Shown one piece after another: positions 9,289 through 19,386 of a stretch of DNA of 64,000 nucleotides (position 1 is its first letter; the number at the start of each line of letters is the position of its first letter). The notes beneath the pieces were generated by a model that was given only the letters and a program-made list of their open reading frames with translations, was not told the DNA's origin and searched no databases. Origin of the DNA: Hydrogenophaga sp. RAC07 (lineage in GTDB: Bacteria; Pseudomonadota; Gammaproteobacteria; Burkholderiales; Burkholderiaceae_C); the NCBI RefSeq assembly GCF_001713375.1, contig NZ_CP016449.1, positions 744,001 to 808,000 on the forward strand. Reading direction: 5' to 3'. The position numbers and the translations under genes were made by a program.

Positions 9289-10253
9289 TATTGGCGGTAC
9301 CAGGCCACAAACCGCTGGATGCCCTCGGCCAGCGGCGTTGAAGGTGCAAAGCCCACCCACTCGCGCAGCGCGTCGGTGCTGGCGTAGGTGGCGGGCACAT
9401 CACCGTCCTGCATGGGCAGGAACTGTTTGTCGGCCGTGCGACCCAGCGCGGTTTCAATGCAGCCGATGAACTCCAGCAGCGGCACCGGGTCGTGGTTGCC
9501 GATGTTGAAGATGCGGTAGGGCGGGCCGCCCGCGTTCTGCGGCGTGGCCGGTTTGTCCAGCACGCGCAGCACGCCTTCAACGATGTCGTCGATGTAGGTG
9601 AAATCGCGCTTCATCTGCCCGTGGTTGAACACCTTGATCGGGTGGCCCGCGAGCATGGCCTGGGTGAACGAGTAGTAGGCCATGTCGGGCCTGCCCCAGG
9701 GGCCGTAAACGGTGAAGAAGCGCAAGCCGGTGGTGGGCAGGCCGTAGAGGTGGCTGTAGGTGTGGGCCATCAACTCGTTGGCCTTTTTGGTGGCCGCGTA
9801 CAGGCTCACCGGGTGGTCGACCGCGTCGGTCTCCTCGAAGGGCATCTTGGTGTTGCCGCCGTACACGCTGGAGCTTGATGCGTAGACCAGGTGGCCCAGC
9901 TGCTGCGCGCGGCAGCCTTCGAGCACATGGCCGAAGCCGCTCAAGTTGCTGTCGAGGTAGGCGTTGGGGTGCGTGATCGAATAGCGCACGCCGGCTTGCG
10001 CCGCGAGATGCACCACCGCGTCGAAACGCTCGCCCGCAAACAACCGGGCCATGGCCTGGCGGTCGGCGACGTCTATCTGCTCGAACTGAAAACCCGCGTG
10101 CTGCCGCAGCGGCGCGAGCCGGGCCTGCTTGAGCGCCACGTCGTAATAATCGTTGAGGTTGTCGATGCCGAGCACCGTGTCGCCGCGCGCCAGCAGGCGC
10201 AGGGCGGTGTGCATGCCGATAAAGCCGGCGGCGCCGGTGAGGAGGATGTGCAT
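9276..10253 (-). CDS. NAD-dependent epimerase, UDP-glucuronate 4-epimerase type
   Basis: This 325-residue extended short-chain dehydrogenase has the NAD-binding GAAGFIG at the N-terminus (residues 7-13) and the catalytic YAATK tyrosine-lysine pair. Its signature FFTVYGPWGRPDMAYYSF closely resembles UDP-glucuronate 4-epimerases (CapI/LspL type). It would interconvert UDP-glucuronate and UDP-galacturonate for surface polysaccharide. The ATG at 10253 is immediately followed by the Rossmann fold, so the start is secure. Other sugar epimerase specificities cannot be excluded. Confidence 0.88.
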   Translation of the reverse strand: MHILLTGAAGFIGMHTALRLLARGDTVLGIDNLNDYYDVALKQARLAPLRQHAGFQFEQIDVADRQAMARLFAGERFDAVVHLAAQAGVRYSITHPNAYLDSNLSGFGHVLEGCRAQQLGHLVYASSSSVYGGNTKMPFEETDAVDHPVSLYAATKKANELMAHTYSHLYGLPTTGLRFFTVYGPWGRPDMAYYSFTQAMLAGHPIKVFNHGQMKRDFTYIDDIVEGVLRVLDKPATPQNAGGPPYRIFNIGNHDPVPLLEFIGCIETALGRTADKQFLPMQDGDVPATYASTDALREWVGFAPSTPLAEGIQRFVAWYRQYHQV

Positions 10254-10295
10254 GCCGCGATGTTAACCAGCGCGGCATGCCCTCTCGGTGAACAC

Positions 10296-11987
<1,692 letters not shown>

Positions 11988-12078
11988 GTAGCTTGTCTCC
12001 GTTGTGGGTATGACGCAGGAATCTACCAAGGCTCCTGCCTTGTGTTTAGAGGGTTTCACCTGCAAGCACGGGCGCGGG

Positions 12079-12867
12079 TCAAGCCGCGAAAGTCACCGCC
12101 AGGCCGGGCAAGGGTGAGGAGAACCGTGCCGCCCAGTGCTCGCCGGGCGCAACTTTCCAGGCGTCGGTCCATGTCCCGGTGGTGACCACGTCGCCGGCCT
12201 GCAGGTCGGGTGCGCCCGGGCAGGCGCGCAAGGTTTGCGTGAAGTGCAGCAACGCGCGCAGCGGGCTGTCCAGAACGTTCGAGCCCCGGCCTTCTTCCAC
12301 CACCTCGCCGTTCCTGAGCAGGCTCACCTGAGCCTGGGCGAGCAGGGTGTCGAGTGCGTTGGCGTCACAAGCGAGATCGCGCACCGGTGTGCGGCTGCCC
12401 ACCAGCAGGCGCGCGTGCAGGCCGCCGTCGGCCACGGTGTCGGCGGGCACAAACTTCCAGTCCGGCAGGTGCGACTGCACCACCTCGAAGCCGGGCGCGA
12501 CCCAGTCGATGGCCGCAAACAGATCGTCGAGCGTGGCGTCGGGGGCGGGCGTGGCCTTCAGGCCGAACACCACCTCGGGCTCCAGCCGGGGTTGGCAGGT
12601 GAGGGCGAGCGACACCTTGCCTTCGCCCTCGCACAGGGTGAGCGTGTTGTCCCAGACGCTGCCCCAGATGGGCGCGAACACGTTGTAGCGGGGCCAGATG
12701 GAGCGGTTGGTGAAGCCGACCTTGTAGCCACGAGGCTGTTCGCCGCGCGCCATGCGCAACTGGCGCACCGCCAGTGCTTGTGCATAGGCTTCGTCGAGTG
12801 ACAGGCCGCAGGGGGCAGGCCAGAGGCGGCCTTGGTCGAGGTGGTTCAGCAGGGTGTGTGGTGTCAT
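12079..12867 (-). CDS. 2-oxopent-4-enoate hydratase / fumarylacetoacetase-like protein
   Basis: The 262-residue protein belongs to the FAH/MhpD superfamily: it carries GYKVGFTN, an LEPEVVFGL metal-binding segment and VAPGFEVVQS. Such enzymes hydrate 2-hydroxypentadienoate in aromatic meta-cleavage pathways, or decarboxylate related oxo-acids. It lies between a LysR regulator gene (13 bp apart) and an acyl-CoA synthetase on the same strand. No ring-cleavage dioxygenase is visible in the window, so the pathway is uncertain. Confidence 0.85.
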   Translation of the reverse strand: MTPHTLLNHLDQGRLWPAPCGLSLDEAYAQALAVRQLRMARGEQPRGYKVGFTNRSIWPRYNVFAPIWGSVWDNTLTLCEGEGKVSLALTCQPRLEPEVVFGLKATPAPDATLDDLFAAIDWVAPGFEVVQSHLPDWKFVPADTVADGGLHARLLVGSRTPVRDLACDANALDTLLAQAQVSLLRNGEVVEEGRGSNVLDSPLRALLHFTQTLRACPGAPDLQAGDVVTTGTWTDAWKVAPGEHWAARFSSPLPGLAVTFAA

Positions 12868-12880
12868 GCGCCCATGATAT

Positions 12881-13813
12881 TCACGCAGCCCCTTGCGCCC
12901 GCCCGAACAGGCGGTGCACCTGCGCGCGTATCCACTGGTGCGCCGGGTCCTTGGCGGTGCTGGCGTGCCAGACCAGGCGCACGTCGTAGCTGGGCGCGGC
13001 GGCGCGTGGCAATTCCCACACGCGCATGTCCATGCGCTGGCCCACGTTGGCCGCGTACATCTGCGGCACGATGGTCAGCAGGTCGGTGTTGAGCGCCAGC
13101 TCGGGCAGGGCTCCGAAGTGGCGCGCACGGATCACCACGCGGTCGCCCAGCTTCATGCGCACCAGCATCTGCTCCACGCTGCCATGAAAGGTGGCGGTGG
13201 GCGCGGCCACCACCAGCGACGACTCGGCCAGCTGGCGCGCGCTCAGCGTGCGGCCTGCCTTGCCGCTGGCGGGGCGCCAGCGTGGTGAGGTCATGGCCAC
13301 GTAGTGCTCGCGAAACAGCAGTTCGGCGCGAACGCCGCGGTGGTGAGGCTGCAGGATGCCGATGGCGAAGTCGATCTCGCGCGACTCCAGCGCGGCCGGC
13401 ACATCGTCGGCGGCCACCGAGATGTTGGTCAGGCGGGCCTGCGGCGCCTGCTGGCGCAAGGCCGCTGCCAACGGCGGCAGAAACATCATCTCGCCCAGGT
13501 CGGACAAGGACAGGCGCCAGCGCATGTCGCTGCGCGCGGGGTCGAAGTCGTCGCGCACGGTCACCGCCGTCTCCAGCATCTGCAGTTGTGTCTGCACCTC
13601 GGGCGCCAGGCGTTCGCACAACCGAGTGGGCTGCAGGCCACCCGGTGAGCGCACAAAAAGATCGTCCTGAAAGTAGTCGCGCAGGCGGGCCAGCGCATTG
13701 CTGGTGGCGGGCTGCGAGAGCGCCAGCGCCTTGCCCGCAGCGGTCACCGAGCCGGTGCGGTGGATGGCCGCGAGCACGCGCAGGAGGTTGAGATCGAGTT
13801 GCCGGAAGTTCAT
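12881..13813 (-). CDS. LysR-type transcriptional regulator
   Basis: The 310-residue protein starts MNFRQLDLNLLRVLAAIHR. The winged helix-turn-helix spans about residues 5-63 (SVTAAGKALALSQPATSNALARLRDYFQDDLF), followed by a substrate-binding domain. It is divergent from iorA across 123 bp that contain a candidate operator, and also reads into the hydratase gene. It probably controls the iorAB-TRAP genes in response to their substrate, the usual LysR layout (inferred). Confidence 0.9.
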   Translation of the reverse strand: MNFRQLDLNLLRVLAAIHRTGSVTAAGKALALSQPATSNALARLRDYFQDDLFVRSPGGLQPTRLCERLAPEVQTQLQMLETAVTVRDDFDPARSDMRWRLSLSDLGEMMFLPPLAAALRQQAPQARLTNISVAADDVPAALESREIDFAIGILQPHHRGVRAELLFREHYVAMTSPRWRPASGKAGRTLSARQLAESSLVVAAPTATFHGSVEQMLVRMKLGDRVVIRARHFGALPELALNTDLLTIVPQMYAANVGQRMDMRVWELPRAAAPSYDVRLVWHASTAKDPAHQWIRAQVHRLFGRAQGAA

Positions 13814-13846
13814 CTGAAGACCTCTAAGGGTTGTCCCGAATTATCC

Positions 13847-13871
13847 ATCTGGTGAATGCACCACATCAGAT
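13847..13871. promoter_or_regulatory. Candidate LysR operator between the LysR gene and iorA
   Basis: Nested inverted repeats: TGGTG-N4-CACCA at 13850-13863 within an outer ATCTG-N15-CAGAT at 13847-13871. The outer arms fit a T-N11-A-like LysR site. The location in the divergent intergenic region supports a regulatory role. Confidence 0.4.
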
Positions 13872-13936
13872 CAATCCATTGGCCAGATGCTGCTGCGCGT
13901 CCTAAATTCAAATGCTCAAGACAAGGAGACACGCGG

Positions 13937-16084
13937 TTGGAACGTTCTTTTCACAGCGAGATTGAAGCGCTGAAACTCGGCCAGGGCGAGACCTTCCAGG
14001 GCGAGGGCATCCTGGCCGTGACCAAGGCGCTGCTGCAATCGGGCGTGACCTACGTGGGCGGCTACCAGGGCTCGCCGATCTCGCACCTGCTCGACGTGAT
14101 GGTGCAGGCCAAGCCCTACATGGACGAGCTGGGTGTGCACGTGGAAGCCTGCACCAACGAAAGCTCGGCCGCCGCCATGCTGGCGGCGTCCATCATGTAC
14201 CCCGTGCGCGGCGCCGTGACCTGGAAGTCGGTGGTGGGCACCAACGTCGCATCGGACGCCTTGTCCAACCTGGCCTCGCCCGGCGTGATGGGTGGTGCGG
14301 TGATCGTGGTCGGCGAGGACTACGGCGAAGGCGCCAGCGTGATCCAGGAACGCACGCACGCGTTCGCCATGAAGTCGGCACTGTGGCTCATGGACCCGCG
14401 GCCCAACCTGCCCACCATCGTGCGCATGACGGAGAAAGCGTTCGAGCTCTCCGAGGCATCGAACACGCCGGTGATGATCGAGCTGCGCATCCGCGCCTGC
14501 CATGTCCAGGGCAGTTTTGTGGCCAGCGACAACATCGCGCCCGCCATCTCCAGCCGCCTCCTGCAGCAGGAAGCGGCCAGCTTCAACTACGACCGCCTCT
14601 CGCACCCGCCCGCGACCTTCCGCCACGAGAAGCTCAAGTACGAAGTGCGCATGCCGGCGGCGCGCAAGTTCATCGAAGAGGCCGGCCTGAACGAACACTT
14701 TGAAGGCCAGTATGCCGATGTGGGCCTGATCGTTCAGGGCGGTCTGTACAACACCACCATCCGGGCTCTGCAGCAGGCCGGTCTGGCCAACGCCACCGGC
14801 GACACCGACATTCCCATGCTGGTGCTCAACGTGGTGTACCCGTTGGTGCCGGGTCAGATCGCGGCCTTCTGCGCGGGCAAACGCGCGGTGCTGGTGGTTG
14901 AAGAAGGCCAGCCCGAATTCATCGAGCAGGACATCGCCACGCTGCTGCGCCGCGCCGACCTGCAGACCCGCCTGCACGGCAAGGACCTGCTGCCCATGGG
15001 CGGCGAGTACACGGCCGAAATTTTGTTGAAGGGCATCACCGCGTTCGCGTCCGAGCACCTGCCCGCGCTCGACACATCGGTGGCCCGGCAGTTCAGCACC
15101 GATCTGGCCGAGACCCGCACGCGCGCACTCGCCGAACTTGGCGGCGGCGTGCCCGCGCGCCCGCCCAACTTCTGCACCGGCTGCCCCGAGCGCCCGGTGT
15201 TTGCCGCGCTCAAACTGGTCGAGCGCGAGGTGGGCAAGCTGCACATCTCCACCGACATCGGTTGCCACTCGTTCGCCACCTTCGAACCGTTCTCGTTCGG
15301 CAACTCCATCCTCGGCTACGGCATGAGCATGGCGTCGAGCGCGGCTGTGAAGAACTTCTCGGCCAAACGACCGATCGCGATCATGGGCGACGGCGGCTTC
15401 TGGCACAACGGCCTGCTCTCGGGCGTGAGCTCGACCCTGCTCAACCAGGGCGACGGTGTGCTGGTGATCATGAAGAACGGCTACACCTCGGCCACGGGCA
15501 CGCAGGAGACCATGTCCACACCCGCGTCGGACGCGCGCCTGCTGGCCGAAGGCGCGAGCGCCACGGTCAACGAACTCACGATCGAGAACACGCTCAAGGG
15601 CATGGGCGTGAAGTGGATCAGGACGGTGCACAACTACCGTGTTTCGCAGGTGCGCGATCTGCTGAAGGACGCGGTCAATTCGCCGTTCATGGGCCTGAAG
15701 GTCGTGATCGCCGAAGGCGAATGCCAGCTGGAGCGCCAGCGCCGCCTCAAACCCATCCGCGCACGCCGCCTGAAGGAAGGCCGGCGCAGCGTGCGCACAC
15801 GCTACGGCGTGGACGAAGACACCTGCACCGGCGACCACTCCTGCATCCGTCTCTCGGGCTGCCCCACGCTCACCGTCAAGGAAACGGCCGACCCGTTGCG
15901 ACGCGAACCGGTGGCGCACGTGACCAACGCCTGTGTGGGCTGCGGCCTGTGCGGCGAGGTGGCCGATGCCGCCGTGCTGTGCCCGTCCTTCCACAAGGTC
16001 GAGATCGTCACGCACCCGAGCTGGTGGGACCGCACCACCGACCGCTTCAACCGCTTTTTCATCGGCCTGCTGCAGCCGACCTGA
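13937..16084 (+). CDS. iorA: Indolepyruvate:ferredoxin oxidoreductase, large (alpha) subunit
   Basis: The 715-residue TPP- and iron-sulfur-dependent enzyme oxidatively decarboxylates aryl pyruvates to aryl-acetyl-CoA. The N-terminal pyrimidine-binding domain includes GGYQGSPISHLLDV. A TPP-binding domain follows with GDGGFWHNGLLSG. The C-terminal ferredoxin-like region has CTGDHSCIRLSGCP and CVGCGLCGEVADAAVLCP for [4Fe-4S] clusters. The start is TTG at 13937 with AAGGAG 8 bp before it; an in-frame ATG at 13856 lacks such a site and lies in the regulatory region. The beta subunit gene follows after a 140-bp hairpin-rich gap. Confidence 0.92.
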   Translation: MERSFHSEIEALKLGQGETFQGEGILAVTKALLQSGVTYVGGYQGSPISHLLDVMVQAKPYMDELGVHVEACTNESSAAAMLAASIMYPVRGAVTWKSVVGTNVASDALSNLASPGVMGGAVIVVGEDYGEGASVIQERTHAFAMKSALWLMDPRPNLPTIVRMTEKAFELSEASNTPVMIELRIRACHVQGSFVASDNIAPAISSRLLQQEAASFNYDRLSHPPATFRHEKLKYEVRMPAARKFIEEAGLNEHFEGQYADVGLIVQGGLYNTTIRALQQAGLANATGDTDIPMLVLNVVYPLVPGQIAAFCAGKRAVLVVEEGQPEFIEQDIATLLRRADLQTRLHGKDLLPMGGEYTAEILLKGITAFASEHLPALDTSVARQFSTDLAETRTRALAELGGGVPARPPNFCTGCPERPVFAALKLVEREVGKLHISTDIGCHSFATFEPFSFGNSILGYGMSMASSAAVKNFSAKRPIAIMGDGGFWHNGLLSGVSSTLLNQGDGVLVIMKNGYTSATGTQETMSTPASDARLLAEGASATVNELTIENTLKGMGVKWIRTVHNYRVSQVRDLLKDAVNSPFMGLKVVIAEGECQLERQRRLKPIRARRLKEGRRSVRTRYGVDEDTCTGDHSCIRLSGCPTLTVKETADPLRREPVAHVTNACVGCGLCGEVADAAVLCPSFHKVEIVTHPSWWDRTTDRFNRFFIGLLQPT

Positions 16085-16116
16085 CATGAAGCACCCCCTG
16101 CGCCGCTTCGCGTCTT

Positions 16117-16183
16117 CCCCCTCTCTGGCCTTCGGCCGGAGGGGGACGATGCCTTGGGCCGGCGGAGCCGGACCCTTGGCATC
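16117..16183. repeat. Paired-hairpin intergenic element between iorA and iorB
   Basis: Two adjacent stem-loops fill the gap. The first (16117-16145) pairs CCCCCTC with GAGGGGG around GGCC-TTC-GGCC. The second (16148-16183) pairs GATGCC with GGCATC around CCGGC-GGA-GCCGG. It resembles repetitive extragenic palindromes of Burkholderiales, but I see no second copy in this window. It could tune the iorA/iorB transcript ratio. Confidence 0.5.
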
Positions 16184-16224
16184 CCTTGAAGGCGCGTCTG
16201 GGCCTCGGGCCATGAATCACTGAT

Positions 16225-17796
16225 ATGAATCCACAAGACCACTCCTACGGCATCCTGATCGCAGCTCTGGGCGGTGAGGGCGGCGGTGTGCTGGCCGATT
16301 GGCTGGTGCAGTGCGCGCTGCGCCACGGCCTGCCGGTGCAGGCCACGTCGGTGCCCGGTGTGGCGCAACGCACGGGCGCCACCAGCTATTACATCGAGCT
16401 GCTGCGCGAGCCGCTGCCCGGCCCGGCGCAGCCCGTGTTCGGCCTGACGCCGGTGCCCGGTTGTGTGGACGTGGTGGTGGCCAGCGAACTGCTTGAGGCC
16501 TCGCGCATGGTCGAGCGTGGGTTCGTCACCGGTCGCACCACCTTGCTGTCATCGACCCACCGCGTCTACACCACGCTGGAAAAGATGCACATGGCCGACG
16601 GCCGCCAGGACCCGCAGCGCCTGCTCGATGCGGCGCGCGCAATGGCCCGACACACCGTGTTGTTCGACATGGAGGCGGTGACGGCGCAGGCTGGCACGGT
16701 GATCTCGGCCGTGATGTTCGGCGCGCTCGCCGGTGCCGGTGTGCTGCCCTGGCCGCGCAGCGTCTGCGAGGACGTGATCCGCACCTCCGGCAAGGGCGTG
16801 CAGGCCAGCCTGGCCGGGTTTGCCGCAGCGTTTGACGAAGCGCACCAGCCCTCGATGCCCGAGCCCGAGGTGTCGCGCGACGCGCTCCAGGTGCTGGACG
16901 ATGCCGACCTGCCCGCGCCACTTCGCCAGGCCTGGACGGTTCGCCTGCAGGCCTGGCCGGCCTCGGTGCAACTGCTCGCCGCACACGGCGCGCTGCGTTG
17001 CCGCGACTACCAGAACGACGCCTACGCCGATGCCTTTCTGATGCACGCGCAGGGTCTGGTGGAGGTCGCCACGCCCGCCGCGGCCCAAGCGCTGGACGAA
17101 GCGGTGCGCCACCTCGCGCTCTGGATGTGTTTTGAAGACGTGATCCGCGTGGCCGACCTGAAGACGCGGCGCAGCCGCTATGCACGTGTGGCCCTTGAGG
17201 CGCAGGTCCGCCCCGGCGACATCGTGCGCGTGACCGAGCACTTCAAGCCCGGTATCGACGAGGTGGCCGCAGTGCTGCCGCGCGCGCTCGGCGAGCGCCT
17301 GGTGTCGCTGGCCACCCGCCGTGGCTGGATGGGCAAGGCCCATGTGGGCCTGCACATCCGCTCCACCAGCCTGTGGGGCTTTTTGATGTTGCGCGGCCTG
17401 GCCTGGCTGCGCCCCCTGCGCCCGCGCTCGCTGCGCTACGCCCAGGAGCACGACACCATGGCCGTGTGGCTGGGCGCCATGCGCCAGGTGCTGCCGCAGG
17501 CGCCCGCGCTCGCGCTGGAGCTCAGCGGGCTGCCGCAGGTGCTCAAAGGTTATGGCGACACGCAGGCGCGCGGCCGCCTGAACTACGCACGCCTGTGGGC
17601 GAACCACGTGGTGCCGGCGCTCACCGGTGCCGTCGCCGCCGACAATGCTGCCGACGGATTGCGCGCTGCGCTCAAGACCACGCTGGCCGACCCCGAAGGC
17701 AAACTCAACACGGCGCACCGGCCACCGGCCGGTGCCCAACCCATCTTCTGGGCCGCCCGGCCCACGAAGGACGCGCCGCTGACCACGGGCACCTGA
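16225..17796 (+). CDS. iorB: Indolepyruvate oxidoreductase beta subunit with extra C-terminal domain
   Basis: The 523-residue protein begins with the gamma-type 2-oxoacid oxidoreductase domain (about residues 8-190; GGEGGGVLADWLV and VPGVAQRTGATSYYIE are hallmark segments). It continues into a roughly 300-residue C-terminal domain, the DUF6537-like extension found in proteobacterial IorB proteins, which makes it much longer than the archaeal beta subunit of about 200 residues. It pairs with IorA. The TRAP genes follow 52 bp downstream. Confidence 0.88.
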   Translation: MNPQDHSYGILIAALGGEGGGVLADWLVQCALRHGLPVQATSVPGVAQRTGATSYYIELLREPLPGPAQPVFGLTPVPGCVDVVVASELLEASRMVERGFVTGRTTLLSSTHRVYTTLEKMHMADGRQDPQRLLDAARAMARHTVLFDMEAVTAQAGTVISAVMFGALAGAGVLPWPRSVCEDVIRTSGKGVQASLAGFAAAFDEAHQPSMPEPEVSRDALQVLDDADLPAPLRQAWTVRLQAWPASVQLLAAHGALRCRDYQNDAYADAFLMHAQGLVEVATPAAAQALDEAVRHLALWMCFEDVIRVADLKTRRSRYARVALEAQVRPGDIVRVTEHFKPGIDEVAAVLPRALGERLVSLATRRGWMGKAHVGLHIRSTSLWGFLMLRGLAWLRPLRPRSLRYAQEHDTMAVWLGAMRQVLPQAPALALELSGLPQVLKGYGDTQARGRLNYARLWANHVVPALTGAVAADNAADGLRAALKTTLADPEGKLNTAHRPPAGAQPIFWAARPTKDAPLTTGT

Positions 17797-17848
17797 AGCC
17801 CGAGCAGCGTTTCGATCTCGCGACATCCACCACAACAGGAGACACACC

Positions 17849-18880
17849 ATGAAGACCCGCACCCACACCACCCTGCGCGCCATTGCCGCCGCCACCCTGC
17901 TGCTGTCCGCGCTGGGTGCCCAGGCACAAGACAAGCCGGTCGAAATGAAGTTCGCCCACTGGCTGCCGGCCATGCACCCGCTGGCCAAGCTGGGCTTCGA
18001 GCCCTGGGCCAAATCGGTGGAGGCGGCGTCCAAGGGGTCGATCAAGGTGGCGTTGTTCCCCGCTCAGCAGCTGGGCAAGGCGGCCGACCACTACGACATG
18101 GCGCGCGACGGCATCGCCGAGATGACCTGGGTCAACCCCGGTTACCAGGCCGGCCGTTTCCCTGTCGTGGCGGCCGGTGAACTGCCGTTCCTGATCGGCA
18201 AGCCCGGCCCGGGTTCTGCCGGGCTGGATGCCTGGTACCGCAAGTACGCCGCCACCGAAATGAAGGACGTGAAGTTCTGCTTCGCGCACGTGCACGTGGG
18301 CACCTTCCATGCCAAGAAGCCGATCACCGAACCCGGCCAGCTCAAGGGCATGAAGATCCGCTCGGCCAACGGCACGGTGGCCCAGGCCATGACGCTGCTG
18401 GGCGCGACCAACGTGCAGGTCTCCGCGCCCGAGGCGCGCGACGCGCTCGACAAGGGCCTGGCCGATGCGATCACCTTCCCGTGGAACTCCATCGTCACCT
18501 TCGGCATCGACAAGGCCGTGAAGTACCACAGCGATTTGCGCCTCTACAGCTCGGACTTCGTGTGGGTCATGAACAAGCCTTGGTACGACAAGCTGGCTGC
18601 CGGCCAGAAAAAGGTCATCGACGACCACTGCAACAACGAGTGGGCCGGCAAGGTTGGAGCAGCCTGGGGCGACGAGGAAGACGCCGGCCAGGCCAAGCTG
18701 GAGAAGATGGCCGGCCACACCATCGTGACGATCACGCCGGCCCAGCTCGACGCCTGGAAGAAGGCGGTCGAGCCGGTCTACACCCAGTGGGTGAAGACCG
18801 CTGACGGCGCGGGTGTGCCTGGCCAGGCCGCCCTGGACGATCTGCGCAAGGAACTGGCGGCACGCAAGGCCTCCAACTGA
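17849..18880 (+). CDS. TRAP transporter periplasmic solute-binding protein (DctP family)
   Basis: The 343-residue protein has a signal peptide (residues 1-26, ending AQA before Gln-Asp). A DctP fold follows: FAHWLPAMHP, LFPAQQLG, MTWVNPGYQAGRFP, the conserved GMKIRSANG arginine strand and ALDKGLADA. It captures an organic acid for the DctQ-DctM permease. ACAGGAGA precedes the ATG at 17849. Being downstream of iorAB suggests the ligand is an aryl-acetate, aryl-pyruvate or related carboxylate (inferred). Confidence 0.92.
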   Translation: MKTRTHTTLRAIAAATLLLSALGAQAQDKPVEMKFAHWLPAMHPLAKLGFEPWAKSVEAASKGSIKVALFPAQQLGKAADHYDMARDGIAEMTWVNPGYQAGRFPVVAAGELPFLIGKPGPGSAGLDAWYRKYAATEMKDVKFCFAHVHVGTFHAKKPITEPGQLKGMKIRSANGTVAQAMTLLGATNVQVSAPEARDALDKGLADAITFPWNSIVTFGIDKAVKYHSDLRLYSSDFVWVMNKPWYDKLAAGQKKVIDDHCNNEWAGKVGAAWGDEEDAGQAKLEKMAGHTIVTITPAQLDAWKKAVEPVYTQWVKTADGAGVPGQAALDDLRKELAARKASN

Positions 18881-19386
18881 TGAAGCGGCTGCTCTCGGCC
18901 ATCGAGACGATGGCCGCGCTCTCGCTGCTGCTGATCGCGGTGTTGACCGCGGGCAACGTGCTGCTGCGCTACGCCTTCAGCGTGCAGATCCCCGACTGGT
19001 TCGACGGCTCGCGCATGCTGCAGGGCATCGCGCTGTTCTGGGGCATCGCACTGGCCACCTACTACGGCACCCACATCTGTGTGGACCTGCTGTGGGAGGC
19101 GCTCAAGCCCGCCGGCCAGCGCCGCGTGGACCTGATCGGCACCGGCGTGACCGCCGCCTTCCTCCTGCCCATGGCGTGGATGGTCTGGGTCAAGGTGGGG
19201 GGCACCGGCAGCCAGGGCACCATGGACCTGCGGCTGCCGCTGCAGTGGTTCTACGGTGCGGCCGCCGTGGGCGCCTGCGTGGCGGCGCTGCTGGCGCTGG
19301 TGCGCCTGGTGCATCTGTGGCAGGGCCGCGCGGCCATTGCCGACGACGCGAATGATGATTTGAACGGGGCCGCCCATGGATCGTGA
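18880..19386 (+). CDS. TRAP transporter small permease (DctQ family)
   Basis: The 168-residue protein has four predicted transmembrane helices, at about residues 10-30, 48-68, 88-108 and 126-147, and the pattern NVLLRYAFSVQIPDWFDG typical of DctQ. Its start overlaps the stop of the binding-protein gene by 1 bp, and its end overlaps DctM by 11 bp, so the three genes form one translationally coupled operon. Confidence 0.9.
   Translation: MKRLLSAIETMAALSLLLIAVLTAGNVLLRYAFSVQIPDWFDGSRMLQGIALFWGIALATYYGTHICVDLLWEALKPAGQRRVDLIGTGVTAAFLLPMAWMVWVKVGGTGSQGTMDLRLPLQWFYGAAAVGACVAALLALVRLVHLWQGRAAIADDANDDLNGAAHGS

Noticed and set aside
13856..13936. Upstream ATG extension of iorA
   Set aside because: It would include the LysR operator region and lacks a ribosome site; TTG at 13937 has AAGGAG at ideal spacing.
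13916..16213. Minus-strand open frame of 765 codons opposite iorA
   Set aside because: His/Arg/Gly-rich shadow without domains; the plus strand carries clear TPP and iron-sulfur motifs.
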